From the NCBI GenBank assembly GCA_017402995.1, contig JAFQOV010000025.1, positions 62,001-126,000 of the forward strand: a stretch of DNA of 64,000 nt, read 5' to 3'. Every line of letters begins with the position of its first letter. Within the stretch, counting starts at the first letter, position 1. A model generated the notes under the pieces. The model was not told where the DNA came from, did not search any database, and saw nothing but the letters and a program-made list of their open reading frames with translations. This stretch comes from Candidatus Gastranaerophilales bacterium (GTDB lineage: Bacteria > Cyanobacteriota > Vampirovibrionia > Gastranaerophilales > Gastranaerophilaceae). The translations under genes and the position numbers were made by a program. Below, one piece after another: positions 18,839-26,545 of the stretch.

Positions 18839-19300
18839 CTATTTTGCATTTAAAAATGTTTGAACATTTGTTGTCATGCTTTCTTCAGAGATTTTCCAAG
18901 AATTTCCCGATTTAGTGAAAATAAAATGAGATGGCAAACCAACTTTGTCGTTTCTTGGAATTCTTGTTGCGCTAACTTTGTAACCGTTTTCAACTTTTGA
19001 TATTTTTCTATCTTCATATCTATTTTTATAGCCTGTTGCTTTTGCAAGTTTTGAATGTGTTTGCAATTCTTTTAAATATCTATCATATGGAATATAAACA
19101 GATTTTTGACCGCCTTGTTTTTTGTTAACAACACGAATGATTTTAGCATTAGCTGTATAATAATTTGGAATTGAAGTTGAATATGCGTTTGCATCATTTA
19201 CATATTTATCAAATGTTGCTAAAACGTCAGCTTTATCGTCTGCTTTAGCTATACAAGTTAAAGAAACCACGCAAACTAAAAGTAAAATAATTTTTTTCAT
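18839..19300 (-). CDS. Secreted protein with NTF2/SnoaL-like shape
   Basis: A 153-aa protein with a clear signal peptide (MKKIILLLVCVVSLTCIAKA, cleavage expected after AKA at about residue 20). The mature part starts DDKADVLATFDKYVNDANAY and ends in a strand pattern (HFIFTKSGNSWKISEES) reminiscent of NTF2-like domains, where SGNSWKI is common near the end. It has no catalytic motif that I can name. AAGGAT lies upstream of the ATG. Export to the periplasm is well supported; function is unknown. Confidence 0.7.
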   Translation of the reverse strand: MKKIILLLVCVVSLTCIAKADDKADVLATFDKYVNDANAYSTSIPNYYTANAKIIRVVNKKQGGQKSVYIPYDRYLKELQTHSKLAKATGYKNRYEDRKISKVENGYKVSATRIPRNDKVGLPSHFIFTKSGNSWKISEESMTTNVQTFLNAK

Positions 19301-19370
19301 AACTAATCCTTTTTTCCTATATATAGATTATACTATAAAATTTTTGTTTTTAATTGCCAAAAAAGATAAC

Positions 19371-19397
19371 TTAAAAAGCTCCCTTAAGGGAGCTTTT
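19371..19397 (-). terminator. Rho-independent terminator downstream of waaA
   Basis: AAAAGCTCCC and GGGAGCTTTT form a perfect 10-bp stem with a TTAA loop, followed on the minus strand by TTTTT. It lies about 100 bp after the waaA stop. Confidence 0.88.
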
Positions 19398-19480
19398 AAT
19401 CTGTGATTAAACAATTAATCTATCGGCAAGCATGCTTTGAGATTTTATCCTCAAGGACAGTCACTTGCAACAATATAATA
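19398..19480 (-). ncRNA. Structured waaA 3' region or small RNA candidate
   Basis: Between the waaA stop and its terminator the minus strand can fold into nested stems: GCAAG with CTTGC outside and CTTGAG with CTC(A)AAG inside. It ends at the strong terminator at 19371-19397. An AT-rich promoter-like sequence lies just upstream on the minus strand, but I see no clean -35 box. It may be only the 3' UTR of waaA, or a short independent RNA. No known family is recognised. Confidence 0.25.
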
Positions 19481-19499
19481 ATTCCCAATGAGCAAAAGT

Positions 19500-20756
19500 T
19501 TATAACAATTCTTTTAATTTTGAAATTACAAACTCTAGTGCACCTTGTTGGTTATTAAAACAATTTAAGCTGTTTTCAACGCTTTTAGCGTAAAATGCTT
19601 CATCTGTAAATAATTTTTCTAAAATTTTATTAAACTCTTTTTCGTCTTTAACAACAAAACTTGCGCCGTCACGACAAAGAATTGAATAAATATCTCTGAA
19701 ATTTTTAATTGATGGACCAGAAACAGTTGGTTTTGAATAAATCGTTGCTTCTAGTGGATTGTGTCCGCCTGTTTGGTTAAAACTTCCGCCGATATATGCA
19801 ACATCAACTATTTCATAAATTTTTGATAATTCTCCAAGAGTATCTAAAACAATTAAGTCATTATTTTGGAAATTGTCGTTTTGAGTTCTATATCCAACTT
19901 TAAAATCAAAATTTTTCAATATTTTTTTGATTTCGTCTAATCTTGTTAGGTGTCTTGGAGCCAAAATCATTTTAATATTTTTATTTTTATTTCTTAAATT
20001 TTCAAAAGCGCGAAAAGCAATTTCGTCTTCGCCTTTATGGGTTGAAGCAGCAATAAAGACTTTTGAATTTTCTTTTTTTAAATCAATATCACAAACTTTT
20101 TTTTGAATTTCAAATTTCAAATTTTTCATAACTTGGCAAGTTTCTTGCTCTGCGCCAAGCTCAATGAAACGAGATTTGTCTAATTCACTTTGGCAAAAAA
20201 TCCCACTATACAGATTTAAAACAAACTTAAAAAAGCCCTTTAACTTCAAATAGCTTGGATATGAATGGTCAGAAATCCTGCCGTTTATAACATAAATCGG
20301 TATATTTCTTTCCTTGCAAGAATATGCAAAATTTGGCCAAAGCTCAGTCTCTGCCATTAAGACAACCGAGGGGTTGATTTTATCTAAAAATGTATTAACT
20401 GATTTATAGATATCAAGCGGAAAATACGTAATGAAATCAGCATATTCGCCATATTTCTTGTGCGCTTGTTCTTGTCCTGTAACTGTTCCTGTTGTAATCA
20501 CAAGAGAACAAGACGGAAATTCTGTTTTTATTTTTTTAACTAAATTTTCTAATGATAATACTTCACCAACACTGACCGCATGGAGCATTATTGTTTTGTT
20601 TTGCAAATTTGGAGCGTCAAATTTTGCTAATTTTTCAAACAACGGAATTGGAGGTTTGTTTTTAAATTTTCTAATTAAATCAACAACAGGGATAATCACC
20701 TCTGCGGTTTTTGGGCTAATTGATTTATATAATTCAAAACAAAAATTCTTTTTCAA
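19500..20756 (-). CDS. waaA: 3-deoxy-D-manno-octulosonic acid (Kdo) transferase
   Basis: A 418-aa GT30-family enzyme that adds Kdo from CMP-Kdo to lipid A precursor at the inner membrane. Motifs include LHAVSVGEVLSLENLV, ITTGTVTGQEQA, YFPLDI, MAETELWPNF, INGRISDHSYPSY, CQSELDKSRFIELGA, STHKGEDEIAF, APRHLTRLDEI and GGSFNQTGGHNPLE. The usual N-terminal membrane helix is short. The start is a TTG at 20756 with GGAG 7 nt upstream. Its presence argues for an outer membrane with lipopolysaccharide. Confidence 0.93.
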   Translation of the reverse strand: MKKNFCFELYKSISPKTAEVIIPVVDLIRKFKNKPPIPLFEKLAKFDAPNLQNKTIMLHAVSVGEVLSLENLVKKIKTEFPSCSLVITTGTVTGQEQAHKKYGEYADFITYFPLDIYKSVNTFLDKINPSVVLMAETELWPNFAYSCKERNIPIYVINGRISDHSYPSYLKLKGFFKFVLNLYSGIFCQSELDKSRFIELGAEQETCQVMKNLKFEIQKKVCDIDLKKENSKVFIAASTHKGEDEIAFRAFENLRNKNKNIKMILAPRHLTRLDEIKKILKNFDFKVGYRTQNDNFQNNDLIVLDTLGELSKIYEIVDVAYIGGSFNQTGGHNPLEATIYSKPTVSGPSIKNFRDIYSILCRDGASFVVKDEKEFNKILEKLFTDEAFYAKSVENSLNCFNNQQGALEFVISKLKELL

Positions 20757-20776
20757 AACTTTTCTCCAAATTTAAA

Positions 20777-20857
20777 TGTCGGTGGGGGGACTTGAACCCC
20801 CACAGATTTCTCCACACGCCCCTCAAACGTGCGCGTCTACCATTCCGCCACACCGAC
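20777..20857 (-). tRNA. tRNA-Leu(GAG)
   Basis: An 81-nt tRNA on the minus strand. GTCGGTG and CACCGAC form the acceptor stem, the discriminator is A, and the anticodon stem-loop CACGT-TTGAGGG-GCGTG gives anticodon GAG. A longer variable arm follows, as expected for leucine, then a T arm with GTTCAAG. CCA is not encoded. It lies between waaA and fabF on the same strand. Confidence 0.95.
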
Positions 20858-20867
20858 ATTTAATTAT

Positions 20868-22133
20868 TTACTTTTCAAATTTTTTAAATAATAAAGAAGC
20901 ATTTTGTCCGCCAAAACCAAATGAATTTGTTAAAGCGTAATTAACTTCTTTTTTAATTGCCTTGTTTGGAACATAATCCAAATTAGCAACTTCAGGATCT
21001 TGATTAACAAGGTTAATCGTTGGTGGGATAATGCTTTCATTAATTGCTTTAATACAAACAATCGCTTCAGCACCACCTGTTGCGCCAACCATATGACCAT
21101 GCATTGATTTTGTAGATGAAACTTTCAAATTCTTATTAACTGAAAGGTCGCCAAAAACTTTTGCAATCGCATTTGATTCAGCAATATCACCAAGATGTGT
21201 TGATGTGCCATGAGCGTTAACGTAATCTACATCACTTGGTTTGATACCTGCATTTTGTACAGATAATTCCATAGCTTTTGCAGCACCCACGCCACTTGGG
21301 TCTGGCGCTACCATGTCATATGCGTCTCCTGTTTGACCATAGCCAACAATTTCAGCATAAATTTTAGCACCACGAGCAAGAGCATGATTTAATTCTTCAA
21401 GAATTAAACAAGCACCCCCTTCGCCCATAACAAAACCATCTCTATCAATGTCATATGGTCTTGAAGCGTGTTCTGGGTCGTCATTTCTTCTTGATAAAGT
21501 TCTTGCACATGTGAAAGCACCAACACCAAGATTTGTTAAAACGGCTTCTGAACCACCTGCAATAACGATATCCGCATCATCAAATTGAATTGAACGGAAA
21601 GCATCACCAATACAGTGAGCGCTTGTTGCGCAAGCAGTTGTAACGCATTTGTTAACCCCTTTTGCCCCATGGCGCATAGAAATTCTGCCTGCTGCCATGT
21701 TATTAATCAACATTGGAACAGTAAAAGGAGAACATTTGGTTGGTCCTCTTTGAATCATGTTTTGATGTTGTGTTTCGAAAGTATGAAAACCGCCAGCACC
21801 AGAGCCAAAAACAACCCCGACTCTGTATGGGTCTTCTTTTTCTATGTCAAATCCGCTGTCTTTAACAGCTTCATCTGCTGCAACAACGCCAAATTGAGTA
21901 AATCTGTCCATGCGTTTAAATTCTTTTGCATCAATCAAATTATTTTGTGCCACTTCGTCATCAAAAGTTGTTGCTTCGGCGCCAAAAGTAACCAAATGTC
22001 CTTCTAGAGGAATTCTTGTTAAATTACGAACGCCAGATTTTCCTTCTTTTAAGGAATTCCAAAACTTGTCTACGCCGCAACCGTATGAGCTAACTATGCC
22101 CATGCCAGTGACGACAACTCGTCTTTTTTCCAT
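20868..22133 (-). CDS. fabF: Beta-ketoacyl-ACP synthase II
   Basis: A 421-aa condensing enzyme of fatty acid elongation. The Cys-His-His triad is visible: the cysteine in TTACATSAHCIGDA, the first histidine in VNAHGTSTHLGD and the second in SMHGHMVGATG. The N-terminus RRVVVTGMGIVSSYG fixes the start. The frame is open to 22169, but ATG 22133 has GAGGTAA just upstream and matches the family. The acpP gene lies upstream on the same strand but is separated by a terminator. tRNA-Leu follows 10 bp downstream. Confidence 0.96.
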   Translation of the reverse strand: MEKRRVVVTGMGIVSSYGCGVDKFWNSLKEGKSGVRNLTRIPLEGHLVTFGAEATTFDDEVAQNNLIDAKEFKRMDRFTQFGVVAADEAVKDSGFDIEKEDPYRVGVVFGSGAGGFHTFETQHQNMIQRGPTKCSPFTVPMLINNMAAGRISMRHGAKGVNKCVTTACATSAHCIGDAFRSIQFDDADIVIAGGSEAVLTNLGVGAFTCARTLSRRNDDPEHASRPYDIDRDGFVMGEGGACLILEELNHALARGAKIYAEIVGYGQTGDAYDMVAPDPSGVGAAKAMELSVQNAGIKPSDVDYVNAHGTSTHLGDIAESNAIAKVFGDLSVNKNLKVSSTKSMHGHMVGATGGAEAIVCIKAINESIIPPTINLVNQDPEVANLDYVPNKAIKKEVNYALTNSFGFGGQNASLLFKKFEK

Positions 22134-22153
22134 GTTTACCTCGATTCTGGTTT

Positions 22154-22189
22154 TTAAAAAAGACTGCATGGGAAAACCAGCAGTCTTTT
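22154..22189 (-). terminator. Rho-independent terminator of acpP
   Basis: The arms AAAAGACTGC and GCAGTCTTTT (minus strand) form a 10-bp stem around a 12-nt loop, followed by Ts. It separates acpP from fabF. The 70 bp between the acpP stop and this hairpin also hold a small AGTGC-GAT-GCACT hairpin. Confidence 0.85.
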
Positions 22190-22266
22190 AAGTTTTTGTT
22201 TTAAGCTCTCTTTGTGCCCTCGTTTGTTCAGCTAGTGCATCGCACTACGCTTCACAGCACTCAGGT

Positions 22267-22503
22267 TTACTGATGAGCTTCGATGTAGTTAACTGCGTCT
22301 TGAACTGTTGCAATTTTTTCTGCATCTTCATCAGGAATTTCGCAACCGAAAGCTTCTTCGAAAGCCATTACTAATTCAACTGTGTCTAATGAATCTGCAC
22401 CTAAATCAACTGTGAAAGAAGCGTTTGGTGTAACAAGGCTTTCATCAACACTTAGTTGATCTATAACTACTTTTTTTACTTTTTCTAAAATTTCTGTACT
22501 CAT
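22267..22503 (-). CDS. acpP: Acyl carrier protein
   Basis: A 78-aa acidic protein with the phosphopantetheine attachment serine in [11 protein letters not shown] (DSL motif) at about residue 37. It carries growing acyl chains for FabF and the other fatty acid enzymes and also serves lipid A synthesis. GAGG precedes the ATG by 8 nt. A near-consensus promoter lies 46-74 bp upstream and a terminator follows, so it is transcribed alone, as fits a very abundant protein. Confidence 0.97.
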   Translation of the reverse strand: MSTEILEKVKKVVIDQLSVDESLVTPNASFTVDLGADSLDTVELVMAFEEAFGCEIPDEDAEKIATVQDAVNYIEAHQ

Positions 22504-22548
22504 TTTTACCTCAATTTTTTGTAATAATACTATCTATTTACATGCTCA

Positions 22549-22577
22549 ATTATATAAGCTAGAAAAATTTTTTGCAA
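22549..22577 (-). promoter_or_regulatory. Sigma70-type promoter of acpP
   Basis: On the minus strand TTGCAA (22572-22577), a 17-bp spacer and TATAAT (22549-22554). The predicted start would leave a leader of about 40 nt containing GAGG, so this gene is conventionally led. Confidence 0.6.
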
Positions 22578-22656
22578 ATTTATTTAATTTTCACTTTAAA
22601 ATATTCCCCAAAAGGCTTTAAAACAATAGTTTTACAGGTGTTTAGTTTTGTAAAGC

Positions 22657-25191
22657 CTAGAACGTTTTTAAGCCAGATGTTGTTGAATCGAGAATTTTTT
22701 CCCCATGCTTTCCAAATTCAATAACGTAACTTTTTTCGTTATTATTTTCAAGAATTTCTTTCACTCTTCCAACTCCAAACGTTGTATGGAAAACTCTTGT
22801 TCCAACAGGAAATAACCCTGTTCCAACCGCAACTGTGCTTGTTTTGGAAGCTTGATTTTTTGCCTTTTGAATCATCTCTTGAATGCTCATTTTTGGCTTT
22901 TCTTCTTGATTTTTTTTCACCACATGCGCATTAACCGTTTTATAGTCAACCTTTTTTGGCGCTTGAGTATCTGATTGCACACTCATTTTTTTAATTTTTG
23001 CCAACGAACTTGCTAAATTGTTTGTTGCCTGAGTTGTTGATTGCGCTTTTGCACTTGATTGTTTAATTCGCTCAATTGAACTCAAAAGTCCGCTAGATTT
23101 TGGGGCTTGAGCTTGGTTTGAAGAATATGAATTATAAGTTTTCTTTTCTTTAATTTTAGAAACGGTTGATGAAAAACTAGATTTTGAACCGCCAAAAGTC
23201 CTTGAAATACTTTCTTCTTCAATTAAATTTTCAGGAATTTCTTTTAAAAACATACTCTTTGGATTTGTTTGGTAATGTCCCCAAACTTTTCTTGATTGTG
23301 CATGTGTTAAATATAATTTTTCTTTAGCTCTTGTAATCCCAACATACATCAAACGGCGCTCTTCTTCTAATTCTGCTTTGTTTGCGCCAAAACCAATACT
23401 TCTGCCATGAGGGAAAATTCCATCTTCTAACCCCGCCATAAAGACACAAGGAAACTCTAACCCTTTCGCCGCATGCAAAGTCATTAAAGTAACAGAGTTT
23501 TCATCATCTTTCACTTGGTCAATATCTGAAACAAGCGCCACTTGAGATAAGAAATTTCCCAAAACACCAAGGTCATCTTCTGGGTCTAGCGCAAATTCAT
23601 CTTGCTCAAATTCTTGTGCGACATTGACAAACTCTTGCAAGTTTTCAAGACGAGATTGGTTTTCAATGCTGTCTTCTTGTCTTAAAAGCGGGGAATATCC
23701 CGTTCTTTCAAGGATTTCTGTCACATATCCACTCAAAGTATAATTATTTTGCAAGCTTGTAATTTCTTCTATTGTCGCAAAAAAGTTTTGAAGCTTTGCT
23801 TTTGTGCCAGAATTAATTTCTTCAATTTTATCAAGATGTTTTAAAGCCTCATAAATACTAATTTCATACTCATCTGCATATTGCGAAAGCTTATTTATCG
23901 TTGTTTCGCCAATCCCACGCTTTGGCTCGTTAATAATTCTTTTAAGCGCTTGAGAATCGTTATGGTTATAGATTAATTTTAAATATGCAATAATGTCTTT
24001 GATTTCTTTTCTTTCGTAAAACTTCAATCCGCCAACCATTTTATATGGAATTGAATAGCTCATCATTGCTTCTTCAATAGAGCGAGATTGCGCATTTGTG
24101 CGGTACAAAACAGCAACGTCTTTTCTTGCAAATTTTCCATTTTCGATTTTTTTTGCAATATAGCGACTTTCTGAAAAATCATCTTGCGCTTCAAAAAGGC
24201 TAATTTTTTCACCTTCGCCCTTTGTTGAATATAAGTTTTTTTCTAATCTTTCTTCGTTGTTTTTAATCACTTCATTTGCAGCATTTAAAATGCAAGCAGT
24301 TGAGCGATAGTTTTTTTCTAATTTAATTAATTTTGTATTTTCATAATCTGATTGAAAATTTAAAATGATTTTAAAATCCGCTCCACGCCAAGAATAGATT
24401 GATTGGTCAACATCTCCAACTGCGCAAAGCGAGCCTTTTTTCTCAGTTTCTGGCGGATACAACATGCGAATTAAGTCATATTGGGCTTTATTTGTGTCTT
24501 GAAATTCATCTACCAAAATGTGTTTAAAGCGAGCTTCGTATTTTTTTCTAACTTCTTCATTTTCTTTTAGCATATTAACTGCAAGCATTAACATATCATC
24601 AAAATCAAGAGCATTGTTTAAAGCCAATTGGCGCTCATATTCGTAATATATTTCAGAAATCTTTTGGTTGTAGTAATCACGAGCATAAGTCGCAAAAAGA
24701 TAAGCATCTTGCATTTTATTTTTAGCATTTGAAATTGCCGCTTTAACAGCTTTAATTTCAAAAGATTTTTCATCTATGTTTAATTTTTTAAGCGCATTTT
24801 TAATTATTGTTTTGGTATCTGTATCGTCATAAATTACAAAATTATTGTCCCAATGTCTGCCATCTTTTGTTTTGTAGCTTTCCAAATCTCTTCGCAAAAA
24901 TCTGCCACAGATACTATGGAAAGTGCCTACCCACATTTTTTTGACAACTTCTTCACCCAAATATTTTGCTAAACGTTCTTGCATTTCTTTTGCTGCTTTA
25001 TTGGTGAAAGTCACAGCCAAGATATCATAAGGATTTGCGCCGTTATGGACAAGGTTTGCAATCCTTGAAGTCAAAACTTTGGTTTTTCCAGAGCCTGCGC
25101 CAGCTAAAACCAAAATTGTTCCTTCTTTTTCAATTACAGCTTGATTTTGTTGTTCGTTCAAACCTTGTAAAAACTCTAAATTATTCGGCAT
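22657..25191 (-). CDS. UvrD/PcrA/Rep-type DNA helicase
   Basis: An 844-aa superfamily 1A 3'-5' helicase. Visible are Walker A LAGAGSGKTKVLTSRI, VTFTNKAAKEMQERL, VGTFHSICGRFLRR, Walker B ILVDEFQDTNKAQYDLI, VGDVDQSIYSWRGAD, LEKNYRST and VTLMTLHAAKGLEFPCVF. After the helicase core (to about residue 660) there is an S/K/Q-rich linker of about 110 residues and a C-terminal Tudor-like module (VGTRVFHTTFGVGRVKEI) typical of PcrA, which contacts RNA polymerase. Expected roles are mismatch and nucleotide excision repair and clearing of transcription complexes. A short AT-rich gap separates it from the divergent DprA-like gene. Confidence 0.94.
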   Translation of the reverse strand: MPNNLEFLQGLNEQQNQAVIEKEGTILVLAGAGSGKTKVLTSRIANLVHNGANPYDILAVTFTNKAAKEMQERLAKYLGEEVVKKMWVGTFHSICGRFLRRDLESYKTKDGRHWDNNFVIYDDTDTKTIIKNALKKLNIDEKSFEIKAVKAAISNAKNKMQDAYLFATYARDYYNQKISEIYYEYERQLALNNALDFDDMLMLAVNMLKENEEVRKKYEARFKHILVDEFQDTNKAQYDLIRMLYPPETEKKGSLCAVGDVDQSIYSWRGADFKIILNFQSDYENTKLIKLEKNYRSTACILNAANEVIKNNEERLEKNLYSTKGEGEKISLFEAQDDFSESRYIAKKIENGKFARKDVAVLYRTNAQSRSIEEAMMSYSIPYKMVGGLKFYERKEIKDIIAYLKLIYNHNDSQALKRIINEPKRGIGETTINKLSQYADEYEISIYEALKHLDKIEEINSGTKAKLQNFFATIEEITSLQNNYTLSGYVTEILERTGYSPLLRQEDSIENQSRLENLQEFVNVAQEFEQDEFALDPEDDLGVLGNFLSQVALVSDIDQVKDDENSVTLMTLHAAKGLEFPCVFMAGLEDGIFPHGRSIGFGANKAELEEERRLMYVGITRAKEKLYLTHAQSRKVWGHYQTNPKSMFLKEIPENLIEEESISRTFGGSKSSFSSTVSKIKEKKTYNSYSSNQAQAPKSSGLLSSIERIKQSSAKAQSTTQATNNLASSLAKIKKMSVQSDTQAPKKVDYKTVNAHVVKKNQEEKPKMSIQEMIQKAKNQASKTSTVAVGTGLFPVGTRVFHTTFGVGRVKEILENNNEKSYVIEFGKHGEKILDSTTSGLKTF

Positions 25192-25312
25192 AAATAATTG
25201 GACACTCCCCTTGTATTACGATTTTTAGTTGGATATTTTGCTTAGATATTTTCAAAATGTGGAAAATATGTTAATATTATATAGCAAAAAAATAAAGGAA
25301 AAAATAAAAAAT

Positions 25313-25873
25313 ATGCAAGAAAACGAAAGACAACAACCTTCAATCGTAGTTCCAATGGACGATTTGGACAAAGTAGAACAAAAAGATGGAGATGATGTTG
25401 ACGCATTAGCGCAAGAATTAGCAACAATTCGCCAAAGTGCAAAAAGAATAGCTATCATTGGTTCAAGAAACCTTACAATTACACACCAACAAATTATTGA
25501 AACTTTAACTACAAGCCTTGTTATGCAAGGAAATACAATAATCACTTCAGGTGGTTCTTCTGGTACAAATGCCGCTGCAATCAGAGGGGCATTGAAAGCT
25601 AATCCTGAAAAATTAAAAATTATTCTTCCACAAACAATTGGTCAACAACCATCAGACGTTCAAGACCAACTTATCGGCGTTCCAAACATTGTTGAACACC
25701 CAGACAGAGCAATGATGACATTGGCTGATGCAAGTAGAATTTGTAACAGAGAAATCATATCAGAATGTCAACAATTGATTTGTTTCTTGTCGCATTCTTC
25801 AAATACATTACATAAAGCAGTTGAATTTGCTGAAGAATCACATAAAGTTGTTACAGTATTTTATTTAGATTAA
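25313..25873 (+). CDS. Cyanobacterial-type DprA-like Rossmann protein
   Basis: A 186-aa protein with a stand-alone Rossmann-like fold related to DprA/lysine decarboxylase-like proteins: AIIGSRNLTITHQQIIE, NTIITSGGSSGTNAAAIRGA, KIILPQTIGQQPSDVQDQL, ASRICNREIISECQQLICF and a closing VVTVFYLD. This is the pattern of a short protein annotated DNA recombination-mediator protein A in Cyanobacteria, as I remember it. It lacks the extra domains of true DprA, which is also in this window. The frame extends to a TTG at 25229, but ATG 25313 has AAAGGA 13 nt upstream and drops a poorly conserved extension. Function is not established. Confidence 0.75.
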   Translation: MQENERQQPSIVVPMDDLDKVEQKDGDDVDALAQELATIRQSAKRIAIIGSRNLTITHQQIIETLTTSLVMQGNTIITSGGSSGTNAAAIRGALKANPEKLKIILPQTIGQQPSDVQDQLIGVPNIVEHPDRAMMTLADASRICNREIISECQQLICFLSHSSNTLHKAVEFAEESHKVVTVFYLD

Positions 25874-25887
25874 TAAGTTTTTAAGTA

Positions 25888-25927
25888 AAAAAAGACTCCT
25901 GTGTTGATAGGGGTCTTTTTTTTATTA
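25888..25927 (+). terminator. Rho-independent terminator of the DprA-like gene
   Basis: AAGACTCC and GGGGTCTT pair (one T-G) around a 9-nt loop, followed by an unbroken T run. It ends 13 bp before the inverted-repeat element. Confidence 0.9.
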
Positions 25928-25996
25928 TTTTTTTGGATAGAATATATTGTTTTATTCAATTTCAAAAAGTTCATTTTTTAAAAAGCTAAAGCTTTT

Positions 25997-26053
25997 GTAC
26001 TCTTTTCTTTCTTTTTCTCTCAAACGCCGAAATGAAAAGAAAGAAAAGAGTAC
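25997..26053. repeat. Left hairpin of the inverted-repeat element
   Basis: The arms GTACTCTTTTCTTTCTTTT and AAAAGAAAGAAAAGAGTAC are perfect complements (19 bp) around a 19-nt loop containing ACGCCGAAAT. Confidence 0.85.
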
Positions 26054-26388
26054 GAGAAAAGAAAGAAACCTCGGGCTTGGTTAAATTGTTTTGCTTTTTT
26101 GCAACGCTTCAAAACTTAACTCCTGAATAAAACAGTCGAGGTTTTGAACACCTTATACAATAATTTCTATACAATGAAACATAAAAAGCTTAAAACGTTC
26201 AAATTCCTCTCCGGTTTTATTTTCATACGTCATTAAGTTTCTCGCTTGTGGAAAAGCACACGCACTTAATGAAACGGCAATGCGTAAGGGTTGTCTGAGC
26301 GCTAGCGAGTTCCCGTAAGCATTGACGTTGAATTTAGTGCGTCACTAGAAACCCACATGAAACCGAGCCGTGTTTTCTTTTCTTTTTG

Positions 26389-26441
26389 CTTCGTTTTTCT
26401 TTTCTTTGATCGGCGATTGAAAAAAGAAAAGAAAAACGAAG
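26389..26441. repeat. Right hairpin of the inverted-repeat element
   Basis: The arms CTTCGTTTTTCTTTTCTTT and AAAGAAAAGAAAAACGAAG are perfect complements (19 bp) around a 15-nt loop with GATCGGCGATTG. The loop core is the reverse complement of the left hairpin's loop core. Confidence 0.85.
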
Positions 26442-26545
26442 AAGTCTGAAGGACTTGACGAAAGAAAAAGAAAATGAACAAGAACTTTAGTTCTTTATAA
26501 AAAATCAAAATTGAATAAAACAATATATTTTATTCAAAAATCAAA

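Larger units (their letters stand above)
25941..26529. mobile_element. Non-coding 589-bp element with inverted-repeat ends (MITE-like)
   Basis: The gap between the convergent DprA-like and M49-like genes is 672 bp. Within it, bases 25941-25962 are the exact reverse complement of 26508-26529 (22 bp). The match continues imperfectly inward: ATTTTTTA-AAAAGCTAAAGC at the left end matches the reverse complement of the right end with few changes. Just inside are two perfect 19-bp hairpins, 25997-26015/26035-26053 and 26389-26407/26423-26441, whose loops share CGCCGA in opposite orientations. The centre (26100-26340) has further small inverted repeats and higher GC. No credible ORF is inside and no target duplication is obvious. 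Confidence 0.5.

Noticed and set aside
22190-22262. Fifth copy of the modular intergenic repeat downstream of acpP
   Set aside because: It shares only TTGTTCAGCTA and a few scattered words with copy D; too little to call a copy.
26302-26523. A 73-codon minus-strand frame inside the inverted-repeat element
   Set aside because: It is Phe/Lys-rich because it reads through the polypurine hairpins, has no ribosome site and no protein-like pattern.
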